From contig OY728136.1 in assembly GCA_963277665.1 (NCBI GenBank), positions 807,017,123-807,081,122 of the forward strand: a stretch of 64,000 bases of DNA. The letters run 5' to 3'. The first letter of the stretch is position 1. Each line of letters starts with the position of its first letter. The notes under the pieces are model-generated. The model saw only the letters and a program-made list of their open reading frames with translations, had not been told where the DNA came from and searched no databases. Positions 37,380 to 49,600 of this stretch are shown here, piece by piece. Made by a program: the position numbers and the translations under genes. The DNA is from Viscum album (lineage: Eukaryota > Streptophyta > Magnoliopsida > Santalales > Viscaceae).

Positions 37380-37600
37380 CCTCGGTTTCTCACGTTGCTT
37401 CTTCCATCTTATGGTTTCTACATAGAAATTTTACCAGACGAGCCATCATGTTTCTCAACACTAGTTCTCTGGTATCAAGAATCCTGATGCGCTCTTCATA
37501 ATAAGAAATATCAGGTTCCATTTCTACTTCTTCATAAGTGAGAACATGCGTTGGGTCGGGCATTTATTTTCTCAATAGTGATGCGTGGAACATATCATGA
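37380..37600 (-). pseudogene. Integrase tail with chromodomain, right unit
   Basis: The frame reads MPDPTHVLTYEEVEMEPDIS (from about 37563) and then RIRILDTRELVLRNMMA and RLVKFLCRNHKMEEAT followed by a stop where the family has Trp. This is the C-terminal chromodomain typical of plant chromoviruses, which directs integration towards marked chromatin. It supports the Tekay/Del-like assignment. The terminal Trp-to-stop change is a single G-to-A. Confidence 0.8.
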
Positions 37601-38833
37601 ACTTTGGGGAGATTTGGTAGCATTGCCAAACGTTAAGCTACAATCCCAATTTGTTCTTGAATTTCGAAATATCTGATGTACCTGGGACTCAATTTAACTT
37701 TCTTATCGAAATGTATAACTCCCTTCCATGAAGATACCATCAAGGAAACATTCTCACCTACCTTAAATTCCAAATACTTCCTTCGGTTATCAACATAGCT
37801 CTTTTGCCTACTTTGAGCTACTTTGATGTGGATTTGAATTACCTTAACCATTTCTATCATTTACTTCACAATTTCTGGGCCTACAAGTTTTCTTTCACTA
37901 ACAACATTCCAAGAGGTTAGTGTGCGATATCTATTTCCATATAACTCTCCATACGGTGCCATCCGAATACTTTAATGGAAGCTATTGTTATAGGAAAATT
38001 CTACTAGAGGTAAATATTGACCCCCACATACCCTGAAAGTCAACTGAGAAAGATCTCAACATGTCTTCTACGATTTGAATAGTCCATTCTGGTTGTCCAT
38101 CTGTTTGTGGGTGGTAGGTAGTAATCAAATGAAGATTAGTATCCAAGGCCTTCTGAAGATTCTTCCAGAATCATGAAGTAAAACAGGGTTCACAATCAGA
38201 AACAATCGATAGGAGAACTCCATGAAGTCTCAAAACTTCTTTAATATATAGTCTTTCTAGGCGTTCAAGTGGTAGATCTTCTATTATAGCAAGAAAATGT
38301 AATGACTTGGTAAGACCATCAACAATGACCCATATTGCATCATTTCTTATAGGAGTCTTTGGTATTCCAATGACAAAGTCCATCATCATATTATCACATT
38401 TCCACTCAAGTATGGGAAGTTGTTTCATGACTCCTCCAGGCTGTTGCCTTCCAGCTTTCACTTGTTGAAAAACTATACATCTTGACACAAAATTAGAAAT
38501 ATCCCTATTCATGTTTCCCCAAAAAAAATATTCCATCAAATATTTATACATTTTAGTGATCTCAGGGTTTATAGAGAAATTGGAACTATGAGCATCGTCC
38601 AATAAATCCCTTTTTAGATCAGGTATATCGCGAACAGAAAGTCTCTTCCCAAATTTTAAAATTCCATATTCATACACAAAGTCACTCAATCTCCCATCAT
38701 TCTTAGCTTTAATCTTATTTTGAAACTCTTTATCATCAGTATGAGAAATCATTATCCTTTCTAGTAAATATGGTTTGAAAACTATTTGAAAAAGTATCAT
38801 TGTTTCACCTTCTTTGGCTATTCCCATATCCAA
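37601..38833 (-). pseudogene. Integrase, right unit
   Basis: A clean frame of 220 codons (38171-38833) holds the zinc domain and half of the core. Of the HHCC finger the first His (AHSSNF) remains, the second is Asn (SINPE), the first Cys is present (SRCIVF) and the second is Phe. The first catalytic Asp is in MDFVIGIPKTP and AIWVIVDGLTKS follows; the second is in SDCEP, after which the frame breaks near 38171. A second clean stretch, 37633-37860, has KSYVDNRRKYLEFKVGENV, WKGVIHFDKKVKLSPRYIR. The Glu region between them (around 38100) is recognisable but shifted. It is inactive. Confidence 0.88.
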
Positions 38834-38869
38834 CCTTACTAGACCATGAAAATTGAATCCATTTCTGCT

Positions 38870-39320
38870 CTCATTTTGTACAAAACTCCATGATCATTTA
38901 TGTTCAAAGCATCTTCCGCCTTATTTTCCTTCCTCGGTTGATAGGGTATCGTGCAATCATAATCCTTTAGTAGTTCAAGTCATCGCATTTGCCTTATGAT
39001 GAGTTATTTCTGTGAGAAAATATACTTCAAACTCTTGTGATCAGTATAAATCTCACATTTCTCACCATTGATATAGTTTCTTCAAATCTTCAATAAAAAT
39101 ATTACACCTGCTAACTCATGACCATGAGCATGATAGTTTTTCTCATGAGTTTTTAGTTATCATGATGCATAGGCAATAATCAAATCATTCTGCATAAAGA
39201 CACAACCAAGTCCTTTCTCGATGCATCACTATAAATAACGAACCCATAATTCCCCAATAGTAGAGTCAATATCAAAGCATTGACTAATATTCAATTCAGT
39301 TATTAAAAAAAATCTTCATA
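38870..39320 (-). pseudogene. RNase H, right unit (decayed)
   Basis: The position and nucleotide match to 30500-30775 show the domain, but no frame longer than a few dozen codons remains. The word for KSLKYIFSQKE (near 39020) and the region for SRQL (near 39160) are recognisable. Confidence 0.7.
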
Positions 39321-39322
39321 CT

Positions 39323-40130
39323 CTATTGTCCAAACATATTTAACCCCTTTTCATTGAGCTTTGTTAATGGGTTAGCCCATTGGGTCAAATTCTGGATGAA
39401 ACGTCGATAATAACATGCTAAACCAATAAAACTGTGTACCTCGGTTATACTCGTTGGTGATGTCCATTCATGGATTTCCTCGGTCTTATAAGGATCAATG
39501 GAAATTACATCCTTATAGACAATATGGCTACGAAAAGAAATCTCACAATCCCAGAATTCACACTTGTTAAACTTCCTATATAATTCATGTCTTCTAAGAG
39601 TCTTCAGGATAATGTGCAAGTGATTTTCATGATCGTCTTAGATTTTGTAGTATATTAAGATATCATCAATAAATACCACTACAAAATAATCGATATATTC
39701 TCTGAAAACTCTGTTCATTAGATCCATGATGATAGAGGGTGAATTAGTCAATCCAAAAGGCATTACGATAAACCCGTAATGCCCGTACCTAGTTCGAAAT
39801 GTTGTCTTCGGAATGTATTATTTCTTCACACACAACTGATGGTATCCATATCAAATGTCAATCTTTGAAAATTATTGAGCTCCATATAGTTTTTCAAATA
39901 AATCATCAATGTGAGGTAGGGAATACTTGTTCTTTATTGTTATAGCATTGATCTCCCTGTAGTCAATTCATAACCTCATAGATCCATCCTTCTTTTTAAC
40001 TAAAAGGACAGGGGATACCTATAGAGAAACACTTGGGAGAATAAATCCCTTATTACTCAATTGCTCTAGTTGTTTCTTTAGTTACACTAATTCCATTGTG
40101 GCCATTCTCTAAGGGAACTTCGATATAGGC
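39323..40130 (-). pseudogene. Reverse transcriptase, right unit
   Basis: The palm block [14 protein letters not shown] lies near 39690-39650 with the FIDD pair intact, followed by a stop. The clean frame 39323-39619 carries the thumb and connection: RRHELYRKFNKCEFWDCEIS, VISIDPYKTEEIHEW and IGLACYYRRFIQN. Upstream, the TNAPSIF and GHYEF blocks are recognisable around 39740-39780 with changes. Stops split the palm from the thumb and from the N-terminal fingers near 40080. Confidence 0.82.
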
Positions 40131-40690
40131 CTTGAACCAGGAATTAAATCAATGGAAAACTCAATTTCTTATTCTAGAGGATGTCTAGGTAAATCTTCCG
40201 AAAACACATCTATATATTCTTTCACAATAGTTACATACCCTATTTGAACATTCCTTTCCTCATCCATAGTTATTTAATTATCTTCCTTCCCAATAATTGA
40301 ATTTATTTGAGCTACTGGGGTGGATCTAGATAAGAATTATGTGGTGACGATTCTGCTCTAAAGATAAGGTGTTCCTTATAATCATCATCAAAAATCATAA
40401 CCTCCTTCTTCTTACAATAAATCGTTGTATCATGGTCTGAAAGCCAATCCATACTGAGGATCATATCAAATTCAATCATATGTATGATGATGAGATCAGT
40501 AGATACAGAACATTTATATGCCCTAATGGGAATGGATTCGAAAAACTTTGTTTCAATGATACTTCCCTTAAGAGTATTGACTGAAAAATACCATGTTAAA
40601 TCAAATTGGAAATATCTAATTTTCTTAGCAAACTAGGAAGATATGAAACAATCTGATGATCTAGAAGCATTTAATTCATTTTCTAAGCTT
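40131..40690 (-). pseudogene. Protease, right unit
   Basis: The stretch aligned to the left unit's active site reads LNASRSSDCFISS near 40630-40675, so the catalytic Asp has become Ala and the frame stops soon after. The second half (Gly block and linker) is recognisable at 40140-40520 at nucleotide level but frameshifted. Confidence 0.65.
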
Positions 40691-41803
40691 GAGGAATCCA
40701 GTAAATTGCCTGCCAACGTTTTCCGGAGCTTCTACCTCAGTAATAGTGATAGAATAAGCTTGGTCTTGAACCCATGGCCTTTTCTCAGGTATGTTCCCCT
40801 GATGCTTAGGACATTTATTTTCATAATGTCACATATCCCTACAGTTTTAGCATTTAACATTGGTAGTGTCTTTCCTTCCCTTACAATCACCAACAAGATG
40901 GCCTTACTGTACACATTTGTAGCATACTCCTTTTCCTTTTAGACAGGCACTCGAGTGCTTCCTTCCACAATTATCACATGGTGAAAATTCAATTCTTCCC
41001 TTCTTCGAGGTTTCCTTATTTCCATTCCCAAAGTGTTCAGTATATCTCTTCTTCTCTTTCTTTGCTTTAATGTCGTAAGACATAAAGAATTACTTTTTTG
41101 TCTTGATAGCACAAGATACAATATCTTCATATAACGAGATGGATTGTGATACTAAATCTCGATGGAGAAATAGTTTTAAACCATAAATGAAATGATCAAT
41201 CTTACTTCTTGGGTTACATATATAATCAGTATCATTCTTTTCTAACCTTGTAAAGTTATACTCATAGTTTGCAACATTCTCATCATCCTTTTCCCTCAGA
41301 CTGAGAAATTTCCTTCACATATCTACTTGATGGTCACAAGGAATGCATTTACCTAAGAAAATATCTTTAAACTCACTCTATTAAATAATTTATACTTCAT
41401 TATCATCCATTTTTTTTGAATCGATGACCACCATTGATCAGAATATCTAGTGGTGATAAACTGGCATGAAAATTTTTCCCCTTCCACTAATCCCCAAAGC
41501 CTGCAATATTTTCTCTATGGAACTTATCCATTGCTCAGCTACCAATGAATTTGTATTCACATTGAATGTTGTTGGTTGTTGCCTCATGAAGCGATCTAAC
41601 ATTTATCCTCCACATTGTGGATCTAGGTGGTCCATACGGGTAAGGTTATTATTCATAACCTGAGTGAGTTGTCCCAGTATTGTGATTAGCTGATTAGCAC
41701 CAGTTATATCACCAGCTCCACTATAATTCTCTTGATCATGAGGGAAATACCTAAATGGAGTGCATTCATTTATATTGTTTACATTCCTTACATTAGGTCT
41801 CAT
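40691..41803 (-). pseudogene. Gag with two zinc knuckles, right unit
   Basis: Starts MRPNVRNVNNINECTPFRYF at 41803 and continues through QLTQVMNNNLTRMDHLDPQC to a stop, then QQPTTFNVNTNSLVAEQW and ISSIEKILQALG. Near 40860-40920 lie two tandem C-x2-C-x4-H-x4-C knuckles; each contains a stop codon inside (CYKCVQ-stop-GHLVGDC, then one with two stops). This unit shows better than the left one that the family has two knuckles. Confidence 0.78.
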
Positions 41804-42290
41804 TTCTAAACAATTTCATACACTAGATAAGTTTTTGAATCGCAATACACAAATCCAAACTTTTCAAACACTTAACATAAGTTGAACAGTTTATGGATGT
41901 AATCCATAATCATAAAAATGCTTTCCTCAAGAAATAATATACTCATAAAACATTCATAATTATTTATAGATAAAATGAGATTTATCATAGGCATATCCCC
42001 CGCGAGTGTCGTAACCAAGAGTGCAGAAGTCCCATTGTCGTGCACCAGTTCCCGTTCGAGTATAGGTCAAAGTAGTGTTTTTGGGTTTTACCCCTTTGTA
42101 TATCTATTCCAGAGCTGCCTCTACCTGCTCATATCCAGACAGGTATGTATTTATTGGAAAACTCAAAAAATCTCTACAATACCAAAATTCTAGGATGTTC
42201 TTCTATACTAATCCTCAATGTCCATCTTAGGTGTATGTGCCCTAATCAGAGTTTATCTAAATCTAGCTTTCACGGATTATACCTAACCCC

Positions 42291-42301
42291 CTCTGATACC
42301 A
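42291..42301 (-). other. Primer-binding site, initiator tRNA-Met (right unit)
   Basis: The minus strand reads TGGTATCAGAG two bases after the end of LTR 3 (TTACATT). Confidence 0.9.
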
Positions 42302-42303
42302 AA

Positions 42304-45300
42304 TGTAATGTCCCAACCCCAATTACCTAGATTCGGTGCATTATTACATAACATTGGCATGATCACAAAGAAATCATGTCTCGAAATACTGATCAGTGTA
42401 GTATTATTAGAAACAGGATTCATACAGAAGTTAAACTTTACAACTTGAAAAGTAATACAAGACATGTTTATTCAATTAGAAACATCCAAGCCTCTTAAAT
42501 AATGCATGTAAGCCACTCATAACTAACTTCTTCATATCCTAGTAAAATGAAACATAAGAAAGTGTTGAGCTCAAACAATCAGTAAGGTTAAGAAATACAG
42601 CAGAATATAATATAAATATTATCCATGGTGAATAATTGAAACCACATCCATTTACCAATAATAAATATGAATAATTTAATGGCATAAGTATAAGCTGAGT
42701 AAATAATGCCATAATAAAGCATAATCACTGGTATTCTACTAGTTGAATGACCGCATGAACCATCAATATTAATTTCATAATGAGGAAATGAATAATATCG
42801 GACATTCTGAAACATTTTTTCAAAGCCTCGGCCTAGACGTCTAAAAATGATTAAGGCCTCAGCCAAAAAGATATATCAAAATTGGCAAAGGGCCTCATCC
42901 AATTCCATGTCTAGTTGTCTTATTAGACATACCGATGCATTGAGATGCTATACCAGGCTCCACTCGTCACTTACTAAGTCCAATACATTTCTCATATGAA
43001 ATGGTTTAAACATATCATAAACATTTTTATTAAAGCTATCATACGAAATGTCTATACTTTAACCATAAACAATGAACAATATAAAAATAAGAACATCCAT
43101 AGTCAAACATATCTCAAAACCTTCAGTACAATAATGAATTTTTGTATCATCATAAATCAACATCAAATGAACTAAAAATTCTTCAAAGGATGTTGACATA
43201 GATGGAATCAAAACCCTTTTTAGAAAAATATCTCTATCTATTTAGAAATCATTTAAGAGTCACATATTTATAATGAAAAAATTTATTTTGAAAATATTCG
43301 TATATTCTTGTAAGGGAAGCTTTGATGATGTTATAACGGTGGAAAATAGATGCATCTGCCGTATATGTAAAAAATATTTTCTTACCTTAAATTTGTCAAA
43401 AAGGAGCAAAAGTACATTGTTTGGATAAGGACGGAAAGATTCCTTTAAGAACACATAAGGGTATAAATGAATTTTACCTATATTCTAGTAAATAGTAAAA
43501 AAAATTGAAATAAATTTTAATGAAACATGGATGTGGATGATAAAGAGGTCCCAGTAAATAATTATGTATAAACAACCTCTGATAATGAAGAGATTGTGAA
43601 ATAAACCCATACCTTGTGCTTTCCCTTGGTAGATGGTATGTTAATCTATTGTATATTAGTTAAATAAATGTTATTAAATTATACATGAATCAAATACATA
43701 AATATGATATCATATATAATTTTTTAATATTGCTTTTTTAATAATATTTTAGTATTATCGTCGTTTCCAGTGTTCACTTACTCGTTTTATTTTATATTTT
43801 TTGTTACATAAGACATGTTTGATATCCATATGTTGTATCTTATTAATATACATAATTATATCAAGTACATAAAAATTATTTTTAATCATAAAATAAAATT
43901 AATCTTGTATTAATATGATGGGGAATGAATCTCATCGCGTTCGTGGAGACGGTAGTCCGTACGTACGCACGAATGCTACTTCCATTTAATTTTTCATTAT
44001 AAAAGGAATCAAAACCAAATGATAAATTGGAATATTGTTATTCTATTTTAATATAATATCTTATATATGTTAATTAATTTCATTAACACCAGCCATTATA
44101 TGTTCCATGTATGGTATGAACAGGTCATATCACTTTAAGGGGGCGGTAGTCTGCACTTTCTCAAATGGAATTATATTATATATATACAACATGAAACGAA
44201 TAATGGTATGATATAAAATGGAATTATAGAATCTTATATATTAAATAAATACCTTAAATATCATATTTAATTATAGTTCCATCATAATGTCCATCTTGAG
44301 TGATTTTAGGAGATAATTGAACAATCATCGTTTCGTGAGGCGTTTGGTTTCCATCCACAGAAACATTATGTTCATCACCCATTATATGGAGGTGTGTGTA
44401 AGTGTAGTTAAAATAATTATCATAAAAATATCCTAGTATATTTAGTATATTGGGGTTTTAAAAAAAAGAATAAGAAGATTTTATGGGTTGTATAAGTAAA
44501 TTAAAAGAAAAGAAGCTAAGAGAAATCATTTCCTTTAATTTGGGTAACTCCCTTGGGTTTGAACCAAAAAGGGATTTTGAAGTTCCTTACACAAAAGGTA
44601 AGGCTTCTAAGAATAGGAGAGTGATGTGTTTAGCTTAATTGGATAGAGGGTGGATTAGAAAAAAGGCTTGAGTGGTGACAGGAATTGGTTAGAAGTGGTG
44701 TCCTTTTATAAGGGTGAGGACGGGCTCTTTAGGAAAGATTGAAAATATTATTTTATTATATAATGATATTCTGTTTATAATGGTCCAAAACTCATTAAAT
44801 TTTAAGATAAGATGACTAATGAACGAAATGAAATTATCCAATAAGAATTGGATAGGTTTTGGGTATTATTTTAGTCTTAATAATCTTATTTATTTAAATC
44901 ATTTATCAATGAGGTAAATACTATATCATTATTGTGTCATAAATAATTTAGTTTACTAGATGTCTAAAAATTATAATAACAATACCATGATGTAGGAAAT
45001 ATTTTTATATTTCTATGTAATATTTATTGTCAAAAATATAACATATTTAACCCTATGTAAAAATTGTTTTTCTAAAATATATATGCTTATGTCATTTTTG
45101 TATTTACATTAACTTAATTAATATAAAATGTCATTATCACTTACATGTGGTTACATGGGGTCCCAAAAATGACCCAAATAATCCCATGGACGGACATGTA
45201 TCAACCAATAGGGTAAGGACACGTTTTAGGATATTTTAGTATTATTATAATATTACTTTTGTACCCTTATTTACCGGATTTACCCATTATCCATAGTAAA

Positions 45301-45915
45301 TAAAATATTTTACGATGTAATTATTCAAAATGTCTAAAAATAAAAGTTACATATTCACACAATTTGGAACTCCCAATTAAAATCTAGAATCCATTTTTTT
45401 TAATTCAAAACATAGAAGTGGCAGAAATTAATTTAAAAATAATTCTAGTTTTCAAACCAAGAAGCATGTTTTTAAAAATAATAACTATCAACATATTGAT
45501 ATTTTTTTATGTCTAGTTTAAATGTGAAATTACATACAATGACCAAAATTGGATTAAATGTCAAAAATATACTCTAAATATACTTTAAAACCTCTAAATA
45601 GTACAATTTATCACTATAAATGTTTTGGATTATAAAATTAGTTTTAATTAAAGTTTAGTATTTTTCACTATTCATCAAAAATTGAAAGTTATTTGAAAAA
45701 TAAAAAAATTCACACTAGGTTAATTTCAATATTCCAAATCAAAATATGGAGTCGATTTTGAGAGATAAGATTTATGAAATTTCAGAAAGTGGGTATTACT
45801 ATTCATAACGGCTAGTTTGATTGGTTGTGGTGTGTGTTAGAACTCGAAGTTGTGTACAACACACGCTATTGTATTATTCAATGAGAATTGTACCGTGGAT
45901 GCTTGGGGTTTTACA
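42304..45915 (-). repeat. LTR 3 of the array (5' LTR of right unit)
   Basis: In element direction it starts TGTAAAACCCC (45915) and ends GGGACATTACA (42304), with intact TG and CA. It is followed on the right by CATGT, the duplication that also precedes LTR 1. Confidence 0.9.
44702..44712 (-). promoter_or_regulatory. TATA box of LTR 3
   Basis: The minus strand reads CACCCTTATAAAAGGACACC, matching the other two LTRs. Confidence 0.55.
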
Positions 45916-45920
45916 CATGT
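45916..45920. repeat. Target-site duplication CATGT, right
   Basis: Follows the terminal CA of LTR 3; identical to 25222-25226. Confidence 0.9.
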
Positions 45921-46600
45921 TTTCATTTCTATTTGATTTCTCTATGAAATATATTTCATGTAATCTCTTATGCCTTCGAGAACTATAAGGGTTCTCTCTA
46001 ATCCCTTAAATAGTGGATTATCAAAATAAAATTAACAAAAACGAAGGCCTCCAGGCCATTTCCGTAGGTAACTAGAGTATGGTATTTATCTGAGCAAGAA
46101 TTAATATATATATATAACATTATTTAAAATTAATTCTATGGTTCACTTTTGTTTATTTTTCTTAATACATACCTAAGGATGAAATAGAGTGCCAAATGAT
46201 ATATGTGTGTCTATATCCTGCTAAAGGGTTCTCCAAAACATCAAGGTAAACCTCAAATTGTACTAAGATATAATATATATGGAATACATTAATCCATATC
46301 AAATTTGTAACCTATATGCTAAAAACCATATAAATATAGAATAATCTCTAATAATGACAATGTGTGATGATTTCATATGGATCTTGAGAATAACCCATAT
46401 ATAATTATCCTTTGTAGATGTCTTGGGGAGTCCGATGATAAAATTCATATTGATGTGTCGTAAAATCATAGTATTTTAAAAAATAAAAATTATGTTCAAT
46501 AGATTATATTAATTTTATCACTTATTTTATATGAGCATGAAACAACCTTATAATTATGGATATAATTTTTTAGAACAAATTCGATCTTTTCAATTGCATG
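45921..46600 (-). pseudogene. Integrase core relic on the far side of the array
   Basis: The minus strand near 46455-46380 gives INMNFIIGLPKTSTKDNYIW followed by VI, matching the first-Asp block of the array integrase (MMMDFVIGIPKTPIRNDAIW, then VIVD); the Asp is Asn here. The plus-strand stretch 46180-46300 matches the region of the second Asp. To the right, 46480-46600 resembles the zinc-domain part weakly. Together with 24290-24810 it forms one older integrase gene that the array split. In 45921-46180 I see nothing firm except a short AAGGCCTCCAGGCC word. Confidence 0.6.
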
Positions 46601-49600
46601 AAGAACACGAAACCTCGTATCTGAGTGGGAATTTAAATGGTATATCATTATAATATAATAATTTATGAATATTTTGGTTATATATAAATTTCAAATAAAA
46701 TAAATCTCATTTTTTAAATAAATTGAAAATTAATATTTTTATAAAGAGGAGTTAGTTGCGCTTCTCACACATAATTTATATTTATTTTTAAAAACAGTCA
46801 TAAATAATATTAATATAAAAAAATAATTTTTTATTCATAATATCAATATTTTCAGAGGGTGATGTTCTTATATTTTCTGAAATATTTCATTTTTCAATGA
46901 ATAATAGAAAATAGTGATATTAAATTAAAACTAACATGCCATTTAATTTATTTAAAATGGTATATTACTAAATAAATTTTTGGTAAATTAACATTATTTA
47001 AATTACTTTTCAATTTAACTAACATAGTTCATTTGGATAATTTTCATATTTAAATTTTATTTTAAAATAAATTATATATATATTATAATTTTTTCTTTAG
47101 AAACCCAATATTTCATGACATAAATGGGTATGAGATTAAATTTTATTCTTAAAAATACTTTTATGGAATTTGAAAAATAAAATATTCCATATTTAAAATC
47201 ATAATAATTTATATTATTGAATAATTTCAACATAAATATTTACCATTATTAATATTAAATTTGTACAAATGATTTGTAATGGTTAAAGAAGAAACTGATT
47301 TTATAGAAACTGAGATCTCGATGATAGGGGATAAAATGGCTTAAAATTTTTCCAACAAAAATTACATCGATATATTTTGAACATATCACCAATAAATTTT
47401 TATAATTTCCAATTTTTTTGGATTTTTGAATATAAAAACTTTGTTCTACTTGGATCAATTTAAAAATTCCATCCTTCTTATATCCTACACATATAAAAGG
47501 AAACCCACTTTTCCCCCCTATTCACACATAAATTGATATTAAGTTTGAAAAATCCTTGAATAAATAAAATTCTTACCTCTTCAAACATCCATGATCTCTT
47601 TTCTTAAAATAAATAATACCTATGAAAGCTTTTAGTTGAAACAATCATAAGGAATCCAAAAAAGAGGTAAGGTTATTAAGAGGTATTTTTTACCTTTTTC
47701 ACCACCATCCAATTATATTAAAACATATATATATATAATAAATTTTTTTCTTATGTAAACTAATTTGTGTTTAAATTATTTTTATAACCTATATTAAACA
47801 GATGATCTTTAAAATTGGAAAATAAATTTTTAATCATGTGTATGACTGACTCTCACCTCACAAATCCATGTTAATTGTTTTCAACCAACAAATTTTAATG
47901 ATGGATATATGTATGGATTCAATAAATTTATTTCATATTTATTTCATTATTTTAATTTTATAATTTTAATTTTTCATATACCTTCTTACATTCCCTTCCA
48001 TTTAAAATATGATAATGTCTATCATGTAAAAATTGGATTATCTCCTTAGGAAGTGATGATTTTCATTTTCCATTTCTCATTTCATGGATAAAAATATTGA
48101 TAAATTTGGAGACTCTATGTGATATATAAGTAATTATATTGATTATATAATGTTAAATTATTAGACATTTAATTATCCTTGTATACATTAATGATCTTAT
48201 AATGTCACTTGCATATACACTTGACATTCCTTCTCCTTGAAGCGATGTGATCCATTATTCATTTTCAAAATTCAAAAAAATATATAAAATTATGTATAAT
48301 GAAAAAAATTATATTTTTAAACTTTTTATATTTTTTTTGATATTGTAACTATATAGTATTAACAAGATTTAGTGTTTCATAAACAAACGCTGAATATAAA
48401 TCATGTAAATTAAAACCTAAATCCAAGAAAATAAATAAATTTTTTAATGAAATGAGTGGTAGGATGTTTAAAGGGATTTTATATGATATTTTTGATATAT
48501 ATATATATATATGTGTATTTCTAAAATAATCTAATAAATGACTTTAAACAATTATATTTGATGTTAAGGAATGTTTAACCAAATTAATTCTTGAGTTAAA
48601 TGAAATCATCTCAATTTCCCTTCAATGGGGAATATTGTACTTTCATGGACATAATTTATTTTGAAATGGTGTATATACTAACCTCTTTTCAAGTAATTTC
48701 ATGATTCATTCATAACTATCTTTCTTTTATGTTTCACATTGAATTATTTCACCAAGGATAAATTTGTTGGAAATTAACTATGTGTTAAATAAATTAATAA
48801 ATCAATTTATTCTCTAAATGTTATATTACATCTTCATTATCTTCAACATTAACAGATTTTGTGTGAAAGTAATTTTCACTATATTTTGTTTTATTTACAT
48901 TTGTATTATGAATAGGTTAATTTGGTACACTTTATTTATTTATTTATTAATTATCACTTTAATGGTATTATTTTTTAGGGGTTTATTTCACTTTCTAATT
49001 TTAATCATGATTATTTATACATAACATTTCATTGAATGAAATTATATAATCATTGAAAACTATAACCATTTAAATTTTTCACATCTATTTAATAATTATT
49101 TTTTACATGTAATAGTACTATTTCCTCTCTCGATTACTTATCATGAATGAGAACATGTTTCTATTAAAATATGATATCATTTTTATCTTCGATCAAAAAT
49201 ATTTTCTCAAAAATGTCCACATGTAAAAAAAATCCATTTTTTAAATCTATTTATAAATGATTTATTAATATAAATTATCGCCAATTTTCATTTTATAAAA
49301 ATGTTTTAAAAGTAATATTATTCTCATTTTCAAAATTAAGACATATTTTCTTTTACATAGTATATAAATTGAATCTATTTTGTAATTTTTATAGCTTGTA
49401 CAAAATTTATAGCTTTCAAGACCCCAAAAAAGTTTAATTCATTTCTTATATGTTTATATGGTTATTTAAAATGGGAATTATTTTCATATTATTTTTTGAA
49501 ATATTAATATTAAAAATATTTTCATCCGAAAAAATCTATAATTTGCTCAACAATGTTCTTAAATAAATTTTTATTGTATTTGTATTCAACAATGTCAACA

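Larger units (their letters stand above)
25227..45915 (-). mobile_element. Chromovirus (Tekay/Del-like) tandem array: LTR-int-LTR-int-LTR
   Basis: Three LTRs of about 3.4-3.6 kb (25227-28848, 33856-37293, 42304-45915) alternate with two internal regions of about 5.0 kb. All are on the minus strand. Each of the right-hand two LTRs is preceded on its left by a primer site for initiator tRNA-Met; a purine tract adjoins the middle LTR on the right. Only the outermost ends have a target duplication (CATGT), so the middle LTR is shared: it is the 5' LTR of the left unit and the 3' LTR of the right unit. Both internal regions encode gag, protease, RT, RNase H, integrase and (clear in the right unit) a chromodomain, all broken. 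The clade is inferred from the integrase tail (PDPTHVLTYEE...RILDTRELVLRN). Confidence 0.9.

Noticed and set aside
48818..49024. Hydrophobic 68-codon frame, possible membrane peptide
   Set aside because: AT-rich DNA gives Phe/Ile/Leu/Tyr-rich chance frames; it lies within decayed LTR A.
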